A stretch of DNA of 64,000 nt, from assembly GCA_009763385.1 (NCBI GenBank), contig VDCT01000090.1, positions 124,001 through 188,000 of the forward strand, read 5' to 3'. The stretch is from Coix lacryma-jobi var. lacryma-jobi. Lineage: Eukaryota > Streptophyta > Magnoliopsida > Poales > Poaceae. Positions 1 to 11,625 of the stretch are shown here, piece by piece. The first letter of the stretch is position 1; each line of letters opens with the position of its first letter. A program made the translations under genes and the position numbers. Below the pieces are notes generated by a model. That model made no database searches and was not told where the DNA came from. It saw nothing but the letters and a program-made list of their open reading frames with translations.

Positions 1-1
1 G

Positions 2-2206
2 TTAGATCAGATACAGTTTCTTGGTCATGTCCTATCCGCTGAAGGTGTGTCAGTTGACCCTGGTAAAGTGGCAGACATTCTGGATTGGGAGCCACCTACC
101 ACTGTTCATCAAGTCCGCAGTTTTATGGGGATGGCAGGATATTATCGTCGATTCATTCCGGATTTCTCCAGAATCGCCAAGCCTATCACTAAGTTAGTAA
201 AGAATTCTGTGAAGTTTGTCTGGTCACCAGCCTGTGAGCAAGCCTTTCAAACTTTGAAGAAACTGTTGACCACATCACCAGTGTTAGCCCAGCCGAACAT
301 CGAGAAACCCTTTGATGTCTACTGTGATGCATCTGGTACTGGTTTGGGCTGTGTTTTGATGCAAGAAGGTCGAGTGATCGCATATGCCTCCCGACAGCTT
401 AAGCGACATGAAGAGAATTACCCAACTCATGATCTCGAGTTAGCAGCAGTAGTGCATGCCTTGAAGATCTGGCGTCATTATTTGTTGGGCAGTACCTGTA
501 ATGTGTACACAGATCACAAGAGCCTGAAGTATATCTTCACCCAAGAAGAGCTGAACATGAGGCAGCGAAGATGGCTTGAGTTAATCAAGGACTATGATAT
601 CGAAGTGCATTACCATCCGAGTAAGGCGAATGTGGTCGCCGATGCACTCAGTCGCAAGTCATACTGTAACTGCCTGGTTATGAAATCCTATGAATCTTCC
701 CTATGCTATGAACTAGAGAAGCTGGGTATTGAAATGGTTCCACAAGGAAGTCTAGGCAATGTCAGAGTAGAAACCTCTATCAGAGAACAGATCATAGCTG
801 CACAGAAAGATAACCCTGGAATCAAGCACATCAGCGAAAAGGTTCGAGCTGGAAAAGCCGACTGTTTCAGGATTGATGATGAAGGAGTGGTATGGTTCAA
901 GACCGTCTGGTAGTTCCCAAGGTACCTGAGCTGAGACAGATAATCCTTGATGAAGCCACTCAACCAGATTTGCCATCCATCCTGGCAGCAACAAGATGTA
1001 CCAAGACTTGAAGCAAAAATTCTGGTGGACAAAGATGAAGATCGAAATCGCTCGACATGTCGCTCGTTGTGATACATGTCAGAAAGTCAAGGCTGTGCAT
1101 ATGAAGCCCGGAGGAGAGCTGCAACCTTTGTCAGTACCTGGTTGGAAATGGGAGGATATCAGCATGGATTTTATCAATGGATTACCCAAGACTCAAAAGG
1201 GATTCGATTCCATTTGGGTGATAGTGGACCGTCTCACGAAGCAAGCTCACTTCCTACCGGTCAAACAAGTTATACCGCCCCAACTTATGCCACCTTGTAC
1301 AAGAACAACATAGTGAAGCTCCATGGCATACCCAAGACCATCATCTCAGATCGTGGTACTCAGTTTGTCGCTAAGTTCTGGAAAGCGTTCCATGCCTCAC
1401 TTGGAACCAAGCTATTGTATAGCACGGCTTATCATCCGCACTGATGGACAGACTGAGAGAGTCAACCAAGTGTTAGAAGATATGTTGAGAGCCTGTGTGC
1501 TTACCTTCGCAGATACTTGGGATCAGTGTTTGCCCTTGGCAGAGTTCTCATATAATAACAGTTACCAAGAGAGCATTAAAATGGCACCCTTTGAAGCACT
1601 GTACGGCCGCCGTTGTCGTACACCTCTCAATTGGTCTGAACCCGGAGAAAGGGAATTCTTTGGAGTCGACCTAGTAAAAGATATGGAAGAGAAAGTCAAG
1701 CATATACAAGAGAACATGAAGATTGCACAGTCTCGCGACAGAAGTTATGCTGACAGGAGACGTCGACCTCTGCAGTTCGAGATCGGGGATTATGTGTACC
1801 TAAAGTATCACCCACCAAAGGAGTCACTCGTTTTGGAGTCAAAGGAAGTTAGCACCCGCGCTACATTGGTCCCTTTGAGATTCTGGATCGTTGTGGCAAG
1901 GTCGCTTACAAGCTAAGTTTGCCCGATCATCTCTCAGCAGTTCATAATGTGTTTCATGTCTCCCAACTCAAGAAGTGTCTCCGAGTACCTGAACATGTGG
2001 TTGAAGTTGAAGGCGTTGAGCTAGAACCAGATCTGTCATACACTGAGTATCCAGTTCGCGTGTTGGATCACAAGGATCGTGTTACCCGAAGAACCACCAC
2101 AAGATGGTACAAGATCCAGTGGAACCAGCACTCTGAAGAAGAAGCCACCTAGGAATCTGAAGACTTCTTAGCAAAGAACTATCCCGACTTTCTCGAATCT
2201 CTGTAG
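2..2206 (+). pseudogene. Ty3/gypsy chromovirus (Tekay/Del-like) pol, 3' part, frameshifted
   Basis: This is the C-terminal part of a retrotransposon polyprotein; the window opens inside reverse transcriptase. In order I see the RT thumb (FLGHVLS, 17-40), an RNase H domain with YCDASGTGLG and TDHKSLKYIF (about 320-660), the integrase zinc-binding region (HPGSNKMY then CDTCQ, about 970-1085), the integrase core with first Asp in SMDF (about 1165), second in SDRGTQF (about 1348) and the Glu in TERVNQ (about 1455), a GDYVYLK region (about 1788) and a chromodomain-like tail ending at 2204-2206. The tail and the TGTAACACC LTR point to the Tekay/Del chromoviruses. Frames break near 905, 970, 1275, 1440 and 1850, and a TAG at 2150-2152 sits where Trp is expected, so it cannot make a working enzyme. 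It would have acted in virus-like particles and, as integrase, in the nucleus. Confidence 0.93.
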
Positions 2207-2264
2207 ATGTAAGGTTTTGCCTTTTCCTTCTTAAGACGTGGAATCTCGGGGCGAGATTTCTTTT

Positions 2265-2276
2265 AGGGGGGAAGGC
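2265..2276 (+). other. Polypurine tract of the chromovirus
   Basis: A purine-rich run (AGGGGGGAAGGC) lies directly before the TGTAACACC start of the LTR and 58 bases after the end of pol. Its position and composition fit the plus-strand priming site of an LTR retrotransposon. Confidence 0.85.
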
Positions 2277-2579
2277 TGTAACACCCCTGGTGTTTAACTG
2301 TAATTAACCTGACATGTCATCATCATTAGTCATTAATCATTCTTGTCTTGCATTTATGTTTGCTTAGTATTTGTGTAGCAATCTCTTTTCAAAAACCCTA
2401 AAAGCCCTAACCTTCCTATAAGGGCAAAAATGGTAATTTCACCTCTGTGCCTAGCTTTGTGTATTTCTTGTTCAGTTGGATGTCTTGAAGTTTTGTTGTG
2501 TTGGCCAAAGTTCAAAAACCAAAATCAGATTTCAAATCCCTTTGCAAAACCCTGATTTCCAAACCCTGGATTTTATCCC

Positions 2580-3060
2580 TCTTTTTGTAATTCAAAAATT
2601 ATTCAAAATTTGAGGTTGGTCCAAAAAGCAAAGTTGTAGATCTGGCCAGAGAAACAACTTTGGTATTTACAAATTTTCAAGTTTCTGTACAAAGTTTGAA
2701 GTAAATCCAAATTCATTCAAACTCCAGTTTTTGTCCCTTTTTGAGTTTTCAAAATTAATTCAAAAACTATTGAGTTTCAGAAAAGTGTATATTAGCAAAG
2801 TTGTAGGTTTTTTCAAATGGAACAACTTTCATATATAAAGATTTTCAAGTTTCAGTTTGAAATCCAAAGTAATTTTGATTTGAATCAAATTTGAAAAGTG
2901 TCCCCTTTTCTGTTTTTGAATATAGTTCAAAAACTCTTTGGAATTTGAAAATTTCATATTGACAAAGTTGTAGATCTCTTTTTTCTGAGCAACTTTGGTA
3001 TTTTGAGTTTTTGTCGCACAGTTCAAATTTTGGGAGAAGTTTGCAAAATACAAAAACTGG
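2580..3060 (+). repeat. Three 167-bp tandem repeats in the chromovirus U3
   Basis: The phrase AAGTTGTAG begins at 2631, 2798 and 2965, exactly 167 bp apart each time. Each copy is a dyad, CAAAGTTGT then roughly 16-18 bases then ACAACTTTG (the third copy is one base shorter per arm). The same threefold arrangement is visible in the inverted LTR at about 23100-23440 with 165-167 bp spacing. Confidence 0.8.
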
Positions 3061-3412
3061 CCAAAAGTCAAACCCTAGCCCCTACACTGTTCCTCTTCCC
3101 CGTAGAGCCAGGGGGAGGGGGGGCCCGGCCATGGCGCCGGCACTGCGCCTGCAGCGCATACGGCTGCTCCCCACGCGCCCTTATCCTGCCGCCGCTGTCT
3201 CCCTGTTCCCTCCGCCGCCCGCACGCGAGCGCTGACCCTCCGCTCTCGGTCCCTACAGTGCTCCGCGCGTCGCCGCCGCGTGGCCATCGCCGGCGAGGTC
3301 TCGCCCAGGCCCCGGTTGCACGCCTGACCCTCCGCCTGCGCGCAATCGAGAGCGCACGCGTCCGCCGAGCTTATCCACCACCCTCGTGCTCTCTACCGGC
3401 CTCTGGCCGCGG

Positions 3413-3420
3413 CTATATAA
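3413..3420 (+). promoter_or_regulatory. TATA box of the chromovirus LTR
   Basis: CTATATAA in a GC-rich context; the same box sits at the equivalent place in the inverted LTR copy (about 22651-22658). Transcription would start about 30 bp downstream. Confidence 0.7.
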
Positions 3421-3849
3421 GCCCGCCGGAGCCCCGAGCTTCTCATCCTCTCCGCCACCGTGGCCAGACCAGTCCAGAGCTCCGCCGCTCAACCACCTAG
3501 CCCGAAAGCTCCGCCTTGAGCTCGTGAAGCTTTCCCACCCTTCAATTTCTCCTCCCCCGCTCCATCGCCCGGCGTAACCCCATCTTCCCAAACTCCGACG
3601 GAACACCGGTGAACTCGGGTTCGTCAAATACTCCCTCTCCGGTCACGGATACCTTCCCCTGACCCCTGTGTCAGCTTCCTTGGTTCCGTGCGACTCTGAC
3701 CAGGCCCTTGCGGTCTCGTGTGTGCGCAGGGTCGTCGGAGCGCCGCTCGCTCGCCGCCGAAAGAGCTCCACCGAACCACCGCCCCCGAGCCCTGTCTCCG
3801 ACCGTGGTAAGCCCTCGAAGCCCCCTCGGTCTCTGCCTTTTAACGACGC

Positions 3850-4145
3850 AAGCTCGAGCCAGGCCTCGGGCGCACGCGTTCACTGTGGCTCGAGCCAGGC
3901 CTCGAGCACACGTTTCCGTCTCGCCCGAGCCCAAGCCTCGAGCGGACTCGTGCACCTCCGCTTCGTCGAGCTAGGCCTCGGACGAAATAATCTTTTTCCG
4001 TCTCGCCCGAGCCTCCCGGCCAGGCCTCGGACGAAACCCTTGTTTCCGTCTCGCCCGAGCCCGTTCACCCGAACCCGCTTCGCTCGAGCCAGGCCTCGGC
4101 GAACGCATGACTTCCGATTCGCCCGAGCCTCCCGTTCGCCCGAGC
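3850..4145 (+). repeat. Imperfect CGAGCCAGGCCTCG-type repeats in R/U5
   Basis: Degenerate repeats alternate the phrases CGAGCCAGGCCTCG and TCTCGCCCGAGCC. The other LTR copy has a different short repeat at this place (GAGGCTCGAC units, about 22200-22290), so this part of the LTR changes quickly within the family. Confidence 0.65.
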
Positions 4146-6357
4146 CTTACGAAGAAAGAGCACAGTGCTCTTTTTCCTTTTTGGGAAGTTGTGAATAGTG
4201 TTCTGTTTTCTCTTTTTTGTGTGAATTAATCTGTTGTTCCTTAAATCCTGATAATTTATGGTATGCTCCATGCACTGTGTAGTATTTTATAAAATATGAA
4301 ACTTGACTTTTCTGCAAGAATTTAAAAATGTAAAATCCCTCTTTTAATTAATAAATGGATAGTTTCGGATTTTTAGAAAATTATTTATAACTCCAAAATC
4401 ATGAGACTAATTTTTGTGAGCTTCCCATGCAATGTTTAGTCTCTGGTGAAATTTGAAGTCTTTTAGAACAAGTTGATTTTTGAGCATTTATCTTTAATTG
4501 TTAAATAGTGCCTTTGTTAATTAATGTCTGATTTTATTTGAGCACCTTAATGACCTCCAAAAATTATGAAATTTGTTTTGCCATCTACCTACACCATAAT
4601 GAACTTATGTGATTAATTTGGTAATTTTTGTAGCAACTTCATAAAATGACCTTTTTAAATAATTAAGGAAAATAGAAAAGAGTGATTAGGGTTCATGTTG
4701 TATGCCCTGTTTTGCATTGTTCATGATAACATACTCATGTGCATACATCATTGCATTCGTATAGTCAGCGAAGAAGGAGTCAAGATCGAGGCAGCCGCCG
4801 ACGAACCTGTTCCTGAGGCTACCCCGAGCTTCGACCTCTGCACCTCCAACCCTGAGCCAGCTGTCTTTGCTCTCCAAGGCAAGCCCCGGTGCATTTAACC
4901 CTTTCCTTGAATTTATAAAATGATTTCCTTAAATGCTTTTGAGTTAAATTATTGCATTAGGTTTATAGGAGTTGTGTGCTATCCCAATTGATGCACTATC
5001 CACCTTGACCACTGATACACCTGATACCTGCTGTTCAAAAGTATTTGAGAAAAATGCTTAGCAATGCTTATTGAATTAGACTTTGCAATAAAATGCCATT
5101 TTAAAAGTGTGATCACTTAAGGAATGTTTATGGGAATTTGGTCTTACTCCCCGGCTGTTGGCTAGGTATCTGATCCGTACCTAGTCAATAACGAGGAGAG
5201 GTTGTCCGAGCGTACGGTGCCGTCATGTTGTAGTCCGGGACTCAACAGTTGACACCGACCGGGACATGGTTGAAAAACTGACAGGACTATTACGCTTGGG
5301 TGAGATATGACCAGGTATAGTTCTGGCTGGAAAATTAGGGACCATCCGTATGGGGGCCTGCTGGTCAAGACTTGTAACTATTCACATACTACGAAAAGCT
5401 CTGGCTCCGAGGAATCCTTTATTGGACCGACAACCGCGCACTGGGAGTGGAGAGATGGCGGAAGTAGCATGTACCCACGTGGGTTAAAGTCCCGGATTGG
5501 TGTGGTGTACTGTACTTCCGGGTGGCGTAGGACCGGGCCCAATCTTGGAGGAATCGTGGTAGACGAGTTGGCATATGCAAGCTTGGGTGCTACATATGCA
5601 GTGTGGATAGGGATCCTCAGCTGAGTATTATTTATCCGGATTAACGTTGCTCCTCGGTTATGGAGACTTGGTCCATTGACTGTCAACGGAGAGTGGTTCT
5701 CAACTAGGAATGTTTTGAAATGTAAAATGAATCATGAATGATGAAGAATTGAGGAATACTGAATCTTTCAAAATAAAATAAGGTTTACAAAAATGCTTTT
5801 CTGCAAAATACTTGATCTTGCTTAAGCCTTACCTTGACTACCCTAAGCCTCTCATTCCTGAGTCTTCTCCCTTTTTCTTTAGTCGGGTAAGTCTTGTTGA
5901 GTACCCCAGTACTCAGGGTTGTTACCCATGCTGCAGGTATGACAGAGTCCCCGATGTGTCTCGCACCCTGTTGCGTGACCTTCGTCCAGGAAGAGGCCGA
6001 TGAGGCCGATGAGTAAATGTGCACCCTCGGGCTGGGTGTTACATGTATCTTTATGTTATTGTTTCCGCTACGTTGTCTACTTTGAATTTCCCGAACAATG
6101 GTTTGTAATAATCGTACTCCTTACCTCATTTGAAACCTCGGTTTGTAAAACTATTGTTATTTAAGTCTTCCGCTCATTATTCCGATGTTATTTGTAAAAG
6201 TATGCAATGCTGTAACCCGAATTGTGAGATGATCCTGCGGACATTGGGCACTGATGTAGCCCGGTGGCGAACAGGTCTTAATCACATGGAACATGGGTTC
6301 GGCTGTCAGAGGTTGACAGGGACACGTGGGCCATGGGATTAGGGTCGTTCCGTCACA

Positions 6358-6493
6358 TTAGTTCTCCCTCTAACTCCATAAGTCACTTCCTCCCTTTGTG
6401 ATCCATTCCCATAAAAATAACCATAGAATTTTTTAAAAAATTGATTTTGGTTATTTTGTTTGTTTTAGTTTAGGCTTGGTTTTGGTCCCTACA
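6358..6493 (-). mobile_element. Truncated 3' LTR of the gag-only Sirevirus
   Basis: Read on the minus strand it starts TGTAGGGACC directly after the purine-rich tract and runs 136 bp before the chromovirus LTR replaces it. Confidence 0.6.
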
Positions 6494-7403
6494 CATTCTC
6501 CCCCTTTGGAATCAAACACCGAAAAGGAAGACATTAAAGCTCAAGAGAGGAAACATTATATGAGCTAAATCTCCCCCTATGTATATGCATACATATGATG
6601 TAAGGTAAAAGCATATGCATAACCGACAAATTAAAGCACAAAGGAGTTTAATCTATATAATGCATGGAGAAAGCATATAAGAGTATCAAATTGAAATCAA
6701 CATAATGATATCGGTTAGGAATACCATGTAGATGCCAATTGGATTATCACCACACATGGTGCTTGTCTCCGAGAACTCCATTTTCCTTGCAATGAGACTA
6801 CTACACACATGATAATCTTGAAAGTAGTGTTAGTCTCAAAGCTTCCAAATTGTAGAATAGACTCCCCCTAAAAGTGTGCATACAAGTTTGAAATACTTGT
6901 AGGAGACATGCACATTGACTTGTAAGGTCAAACTACCATTTTCCATATTGATATTACAGGAAATGTGACATCAATTGAAGATGGTAATTGGGGTAGTTTA
7001 TCTATAATTTGGTCTTTGGCACATATAAGATAAATACAAATTAAAAGAAGCTATGTGTCGTGCTTCTAATCAATTAAGACCATGTAGAATTGCTCTAAGA
7101 ATGTGAGTGATACCGAGCAAAACTACCATATGATAAGCCTAATTTGCATGACAAAAGATATGAATATGCCAATGCAAACCTAGGCAATGAATGAACTAGA
7201 TGCTAGAAGTAATTGCAAGAAATTATACCAAATGAAAGTAATTGCAGGAATTTAAATCTAGTTACCTAACATGGGAAGGGGAACTTGGGTCCATAGTACC
7301 CACTAACATACTTGGTAATGACATGATCCAATGTGATGCACCCCATGATATGCACCCAAAACTTTGCCAAGTCTCCAAATTCCCCGTCGCCAATTTTGGC
7401 TAC

Positions 7404-9544
7404 TTACTTCCCTTTCGGGACCCAAACCTTTTTGGTGCTCTTCATGGTTGAGATGATGTCCTTAGGCACCCAAATGCGTTTGGCCCCATTGTTGACTTGC
7501 TTGTTCACCTTGATGGCCACCACCTTGTCATTCTTCTTCTTCTTCAAAAGATAAGGTGTGGAGGCCTTCTTATTCACCTTGTTGGTGTAGGTGTTGGAGA
7601 GCTTGCTTGTTTGCTTTTTGTTTTTCTCTTTCTTCTTTTCTCCCCCATGCTTCACCTTGCACTCATAAGACTTGTGGCCTTCCTTGTGGCAAACGTAGCA
7701 AACCATGGTTTGCTCCTCATCAAGCTTCTTCACTCCCTTGACGGTGTTATCTTGATGAGTTCGGGTTTGCTTCGTCTTGCCTTTTGCTTGAGTCAAGTCT
7801 ATGGTGAGGCGAGCCACTTCTTGCTTTAGTAGCTCATTCTCCATCGCAATTTCTTGTGTACATGTTTCTACAATCACATTCTCAACACAAGCTTGTTTGC
7901 ACATGAGTGAGTCTAAATCAAGTAAATCAATGCAAGGAGTAGAGGAATCCATTTTAGGCATATTAAAGATTGATTTTTCAATTTTAGATGCCTCGTTGGG
8001 GTTTGCTCCGATGGTTTCAAGATTAGCAACTTTGTTAGTTAGCTCATTACAATGCTTGCACATAATTTCCATTTTAGCAAGCAAGCTTTTGTAAGCATCT
8101 TGTGTGCTAGCTAACTTTGATTTTAGTTTTTCATTTTTCTTAACAAGTTACTCATCATTACTTGTGCTACTACATGTACTTGCACTAGCCTCAAGTTTCT
8201 CAATTTTATTAGATAGCTCAACATTCAAATTTGAAAACGTTTTATATTGTTCAAGCATAGCATTGTAGGCTTGTTGAGAGCTATCTAATTTTTCTTTTAA
8301 AGCATTATTTTCTTTTGTTGGCTAGTGCAAGCCTTAGCATAATTGAGATTATCTTGCACAAGTTCATTATAAGAAGGAAGCTCATCATCACTATCACTAT
8401 CACTATTACTAGAGATAGAGCTTGAGTTACCTCGTGCCATAAGGCACATACGTGAGGAGCTTGATGATGAGTGCTTGCGGCCATGCCTCTTATGATGGGC
8501 TTCATCATCACTTGATGAATCATCTCATGTCTTGATGGTGGTGAGAGCTTTGGCCTTGCATTCCTTATTTTTCTTGTCCTTGGGTGTGGGCTTTGTTTTG
8601 GGCAATCTTCCACAAAGTGCCCTCTTTTGCCGCATCCATAGCATCCCCTTTCCTTTGCTCTCTTCTTTGATTAGTGAAGAGGCAATCTTCTATGGTGATG
8701 GGCACACCCTTGACATTGAGTTTGCGGATCATCCTCTTTACTCCTTTCATAAGCTTGATTGTTCTTCTTCATCTAATGAGGAGTTGGATGAGGTGGAGGC
8801 TTGATCATCACTTGATTCTTCATCTTCATCATCCTCTTCTTCACTTGAGGAACTTGAGCTTGTCTCCACATGCTTTTTGCCCTTCATCTTTTTGTGCTCA
8901 CATGTGAGAGCAATGTCTTTGCTTGATGAAGTGGCTTCTTCTTGACCCATCTTGTGTGCCATCTCAAATGCCACCAATTTGCCAATGACAATGGCCGGGG
9001 TCATGGTGCTCAAGTCCTCCATGTTGTGGAGGATGGTGATGATGGTTGCATATTTGTTCTTTGGAAGCACGGAGATGATCTTCCTCACAATATCCGCATC
9101 ACCTAGCTTTGTAATTCCTATAGAATGGAGCTCATTGATAATTAGATTCAACCGAGAATACATATCACGAATAAGCTCATTATCATTCATTCTAAAGGAA
9201 TCATAGCTTGTTTTAGTTAGGTGATGTTTTTGCTCACGTAAATTACTTGTACCATCATGGAGCTCATGTAGTTTTAACCAAATTTCATGAGATGTTTGCA
9301 AAGTAAAAATTTGGTTAAAGACATTCATGCTAATAGATTCAAACAAACAATTTTTAGCTCTAGCATTAAGATGAATTTCTTTTTCATCACCCGCGGTAGG
9401 CTTCTCGGGATTCTTAATGGGTTTCATCCCGTCACGGGTGACTCTCCAAACACCTAGATCAACGGCTTCTAAAAAGCAAGCCATCCTAGCACTATTGTAA
9501 GGGAAGTTAGTGCCGTCAAAGTGTGGAGGCCTAGAGATATCCAT
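7404..9544 (-). pseudogene. Sirevirus gag (UBN2-type capsid, two zinc knuckles), frameshifted
   Basis: The likely start is the ATG at 9544 (MDISRPPHFDGTNFPY), about 65 bases inside the primer site and at the conserved beginning of this gag family; the open frame upstream to 9667 is leader. The first ~265 residues are a DUF4219/UBN2-type capsid region ending in an acidic, serine-rich tract (about 8880-8750). A first CCHC knuckle (CYGCGKRGHFVEDC, about 8645-8600) follows in another frame. A second (CYVCHKEGHKSYEC, about 7710-7665) lies in the open part 8084-7404, which ends in the basic motif KKVWVPKGK. Frames break near 8750, 8640 and between 8305 and 8084. The product would coat and package element RNA in the cytoplasm. 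No pol follows. Confidence 0.88.
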
Positions 9545-9607
9545 CCCAACCTCACTTAGGGGCGTCGGCTCGAAGGCGATTAAGCCAAGAGTCCACAAGA
9601 GAGCCAA

Positions 9608-9624
9608 CCTTGCTTTGATACCAA
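9608..9624 (-). other. Primer-binding site (initiator tRNA-Met type)
   Basis: The minus strand reads TTGGTATCAAAGCAAG next to the LTR end, a near match to the TGGTATCAGAGC primer site used by most plant copia elements. Confidence 0.8.
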
Positions 9625-9625
9625 T

Positions 9626-11164
9626 TGAAAGGACCGTGACGCCTAAGAGGGGGGATGAATTAGGCAACTTAAAACTACTACTCTAAATTGTGGCCTCTAA
9701 ATTCCACCTAAGCAAAACCTATGCAAGAAAGTAAACTAACTAATGTGCAACTAAGGTTTTGTTAAGTGTGTTTGCTATCTCTACCACAAAAGGAGTTATG
9801 AAACCTAGTTTCCAAACCTATCAACTAGCAAGAGTAACTAGGAAAGGTAAAGCACATCAACAAGGTAGCAATGTAACTGCGGAAGCTAAAGAGTGTGATA
9901 GAGATGCAAACTCCCGTCGACGACTCCGGTATTTTTACCGAGGTATCGAGAAGCGCACAAGCTTCCCCTAGTCCTCGTTGGAGCCCCTCGCAAGGAATCC
10001 CTCGCAAGGGCCAAGCTCCCGGTCGGATAACTCCGTGGATAGCTCCGGCCTTCCCCACACGCAAGTGGGTCTCCGGTTAAGCCACTCGTGGCAAAGCCTC
10101 TCCCGGATGCTCTCCGCCGTCTTCACTATCAAGTTTTCGGCCGAAGCGCCGCGGGCCTTGTTCCCTTTGGTACACGGAGGCGGCCACACCACAAACTCGG
10201 TTGGTGTGATCTCGCAAGACTACAAGCCCCGCCGATGTACAACCACGGTGCGCGCAAGCACCGGTAGATGAGAGGTTTTCAACCTCACTAAACACTAGGC
10301 TTATACCTAGAGCAAGCGCAAAACGATGGTCTAACTAGCTTAAGCACTTCGCAAAGCACCTCCACTAATCACCTAGTATATCACTTAAGCACTTTGGTGG
10401 CTAGAGCAACTAAATATGTGTCTATACACTTGGTACACTTCCTTGAGCTCCAACCCTTTTGTTTTGGCCGGCCATGGGGCTATATACAGAGCCCCAACCA
10501 AATAGAGCCGTTTGGAGAAAGTCATGGCTTCTTCACAGCGGACCATCGGACGCTGGAGTCGTGACCATCGGACGCGTCCGATGCTCCTTTAACGGCTAGA
10601 TGCCAACCTGGCACTGTGTTGCAACGGCTAGTTAGCGTTCGATGGTTGATCAACGGACGCGTCCGATGCTCACAGAGCCTCTCTGGAACCTCCCTGCATG
10701 GTCATCAGACGCAGGGTCCTGTAGCGTCCGATGTTAGCACCGGAGCGTCCGATGCTCGCTGTGCAGGTTTGCACAGTGTCACAGTCGCTTCCGATGCCTC
10801 GGTCTTTAGCATCTGATGCCTCTGCTGGCGCTGACACGAGCTAGGGTTTACCAACGGAGCGTCCGATGCTTGCGTGGGCAGCGTCTGATGTCCTTATCTT
10901 CTCGTTTCTTCGTGATTTCTTGCGCCGTCTTGGTTCCATTCTTGTGCCTTGGACTTTGCTTGATCTTTAGGGTCTTCAACTGAGCTTCTAGAGTCTTGCT
11001 TGAGGTGTTGATCATCGGATCACCACATCGCCTTAGTCCAAGTCACATTTGCACCCTATTGGACTACAAACAAACACTTGCAAACTTATTAGTCCAATTT
11101 GGTTATGTTGTTCATCAAACACCAAAATCCAAAGTTAAATGGTCCGAGGTCCATTTTCCTTACA
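9626..11164 (-). mobile_element. 5' LTR of the gag-only Sirevirus (1,539 bp)
   Basis: In plus orientation it begins TGAAAGGACC at 9626 beside the primer site and ends CCTTACA at 11164. A minus-strand TATA box lies at about 10478-10488, with a cluster of CATCGGACGC/GCGTCCGATG motifs upstream of it (10541-10890). The ORFs inside it (for example 9825-10295) are not recognised as proteins. Confidence 0.75.
10541..10890. promoter_or_regulatory. Dyad motif cluster (CATCGGACGC/GCGTCCGATG) in Sirevirus U3
   Basis: About eleven half-sites or full dyads lie within 350 bp just upstream of the LTR TATA box. One is a perfect 18-bp palindrome, CATCGGACGCGTCCGATG, at 10566-10583. Confidence 0.75.
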
Positions 11165-11168
11165 CAAT

Positions 11169-11350
11169 CTGTTGGAGAACGTTTTTTCTTCTTTTCCCAA
11201 TAAAATAAGGATAACAAGTCATTTTTCTAAACTATTGGTCTGTTGGAGAACGTTTTTTCTTCTTTTCGCAATAAAATAAGGATGAGAACGTTTTTTCTTC
11301 TTGTCGCAATAAATAAGGATAACAAGTCATTTTTGTAAACTATTGGAGAT
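11169..11350. repeat. Tandem repeats with core GAGAACGTTTTTTCTTCTT
   Basis: Three partial copies of a unit of up to about 70 bp follow the Sirevirus LTR. The longest carries TAAGGATAACAAGTCATTTTT after the core; the middle copy is truncated. Confidence 0.75.
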
Positions 11351-11418
11351 GCTCTTAGTTTGTTAGCTATTAGCTATATGGCCAAACACTTGGATAATGA
11401 AAATTAGCTGGAGATTGA

Positions 11419-11625
11419 TATCAATCTCTCCTTCTCCTCACGTGTCCCCTGCCCAGCCACCTCCTCTGTGTCGCCGCCGCTGCCAGGACGGCGCCGCAAC
11501 CACGCCGCCCCCGCGAACCTAAAGCTAAGCCTCCCACCTTCCACGACTACTTCTTGGGGAGCAGCAGCTCTGAGCTTAACAGAGCGGTTCAAGCGTTCGA
11601 GGTCGAGCAATTGAGCATGCAGTAG
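11419..11625 (+). other. Possible coding tail or terminal exon, unknown protein
   Basis: An open frame runs to TAG at 11623-11625. Its last ~35 residues (including PPTFHDYFLGSSSSELNRAV and FEVEQLSMQ) look protein-like in composition, and the GC content is well above that of the flanks. A possible splice acceptor (CTGCCAG) ends at about 11485. I do not recognise the family. The minus-strand frame over the same bases (11610-11404) looks less protein-like. It could be a relic of a host gene end or chance. Confidence 0.25.

Larger units (their letters stand above)
2277..6357 (+). mobile_element. 3' LTR of the Tekay-like chromovirus (4,081 bp)
   Basis: The LTR starts TGTAACACCCC right after the polypurine tract and ends CGTCACA. 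Both ends match the inverted solo LTR at 19564-23814, which confirms the boundaries. A TATA box (CTATATAA) lies at 3413-3420, so U3 is about 1.15 kb and R plus U5 about 2.9 kb. ORFs inside the GC-rich R/U5 region are not genes, because the same sequence recurs in the other LTR copy. The right flank (TTAGT) enters Sirevirus LTR sequence, so this element seems to have inserted into that one; the matching left target copy lies outside the window. Confidence 0.88.
6358..11164 (-). mobile_element. Gag-only Sirevirus-type copia element (TR-GAG-like)
   Basis: On the minus strand I see a 5' LTR (9626-11164), a primer site (9608-9624), a gag gene (9544-7404), about 0.9 kb of non-coding DNA, a polypurine tract (about 6494-6507) and the beginning of a 3' LTR, cut at 6358 by the chromovirus LTR. 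No protease, integrase, reverse transcriptase or RNase H lies between gag and the polypurine tract, so the element is non-autonomous. Repeated CTCCCCCT runs at 6498, 6571 and 6862 (purine-rich on the element strand) fit the multiple polypurine-like motifs known in Sireviruses. The visible start of the 3' LTR (TGTAGGGACC) differs from that of the 5' LTR (TGTAAGGAAA), which is odd for one element. Confidence 0.82.

Noticed and set aside
3003..4198. Long GC-rich ORFs on both strands in the chromovirus LTR
   Set aside because: They lie in U3 and R/U5 of the LTR, do not match any family, and are not conserved as frames in the inverted LTR copy.
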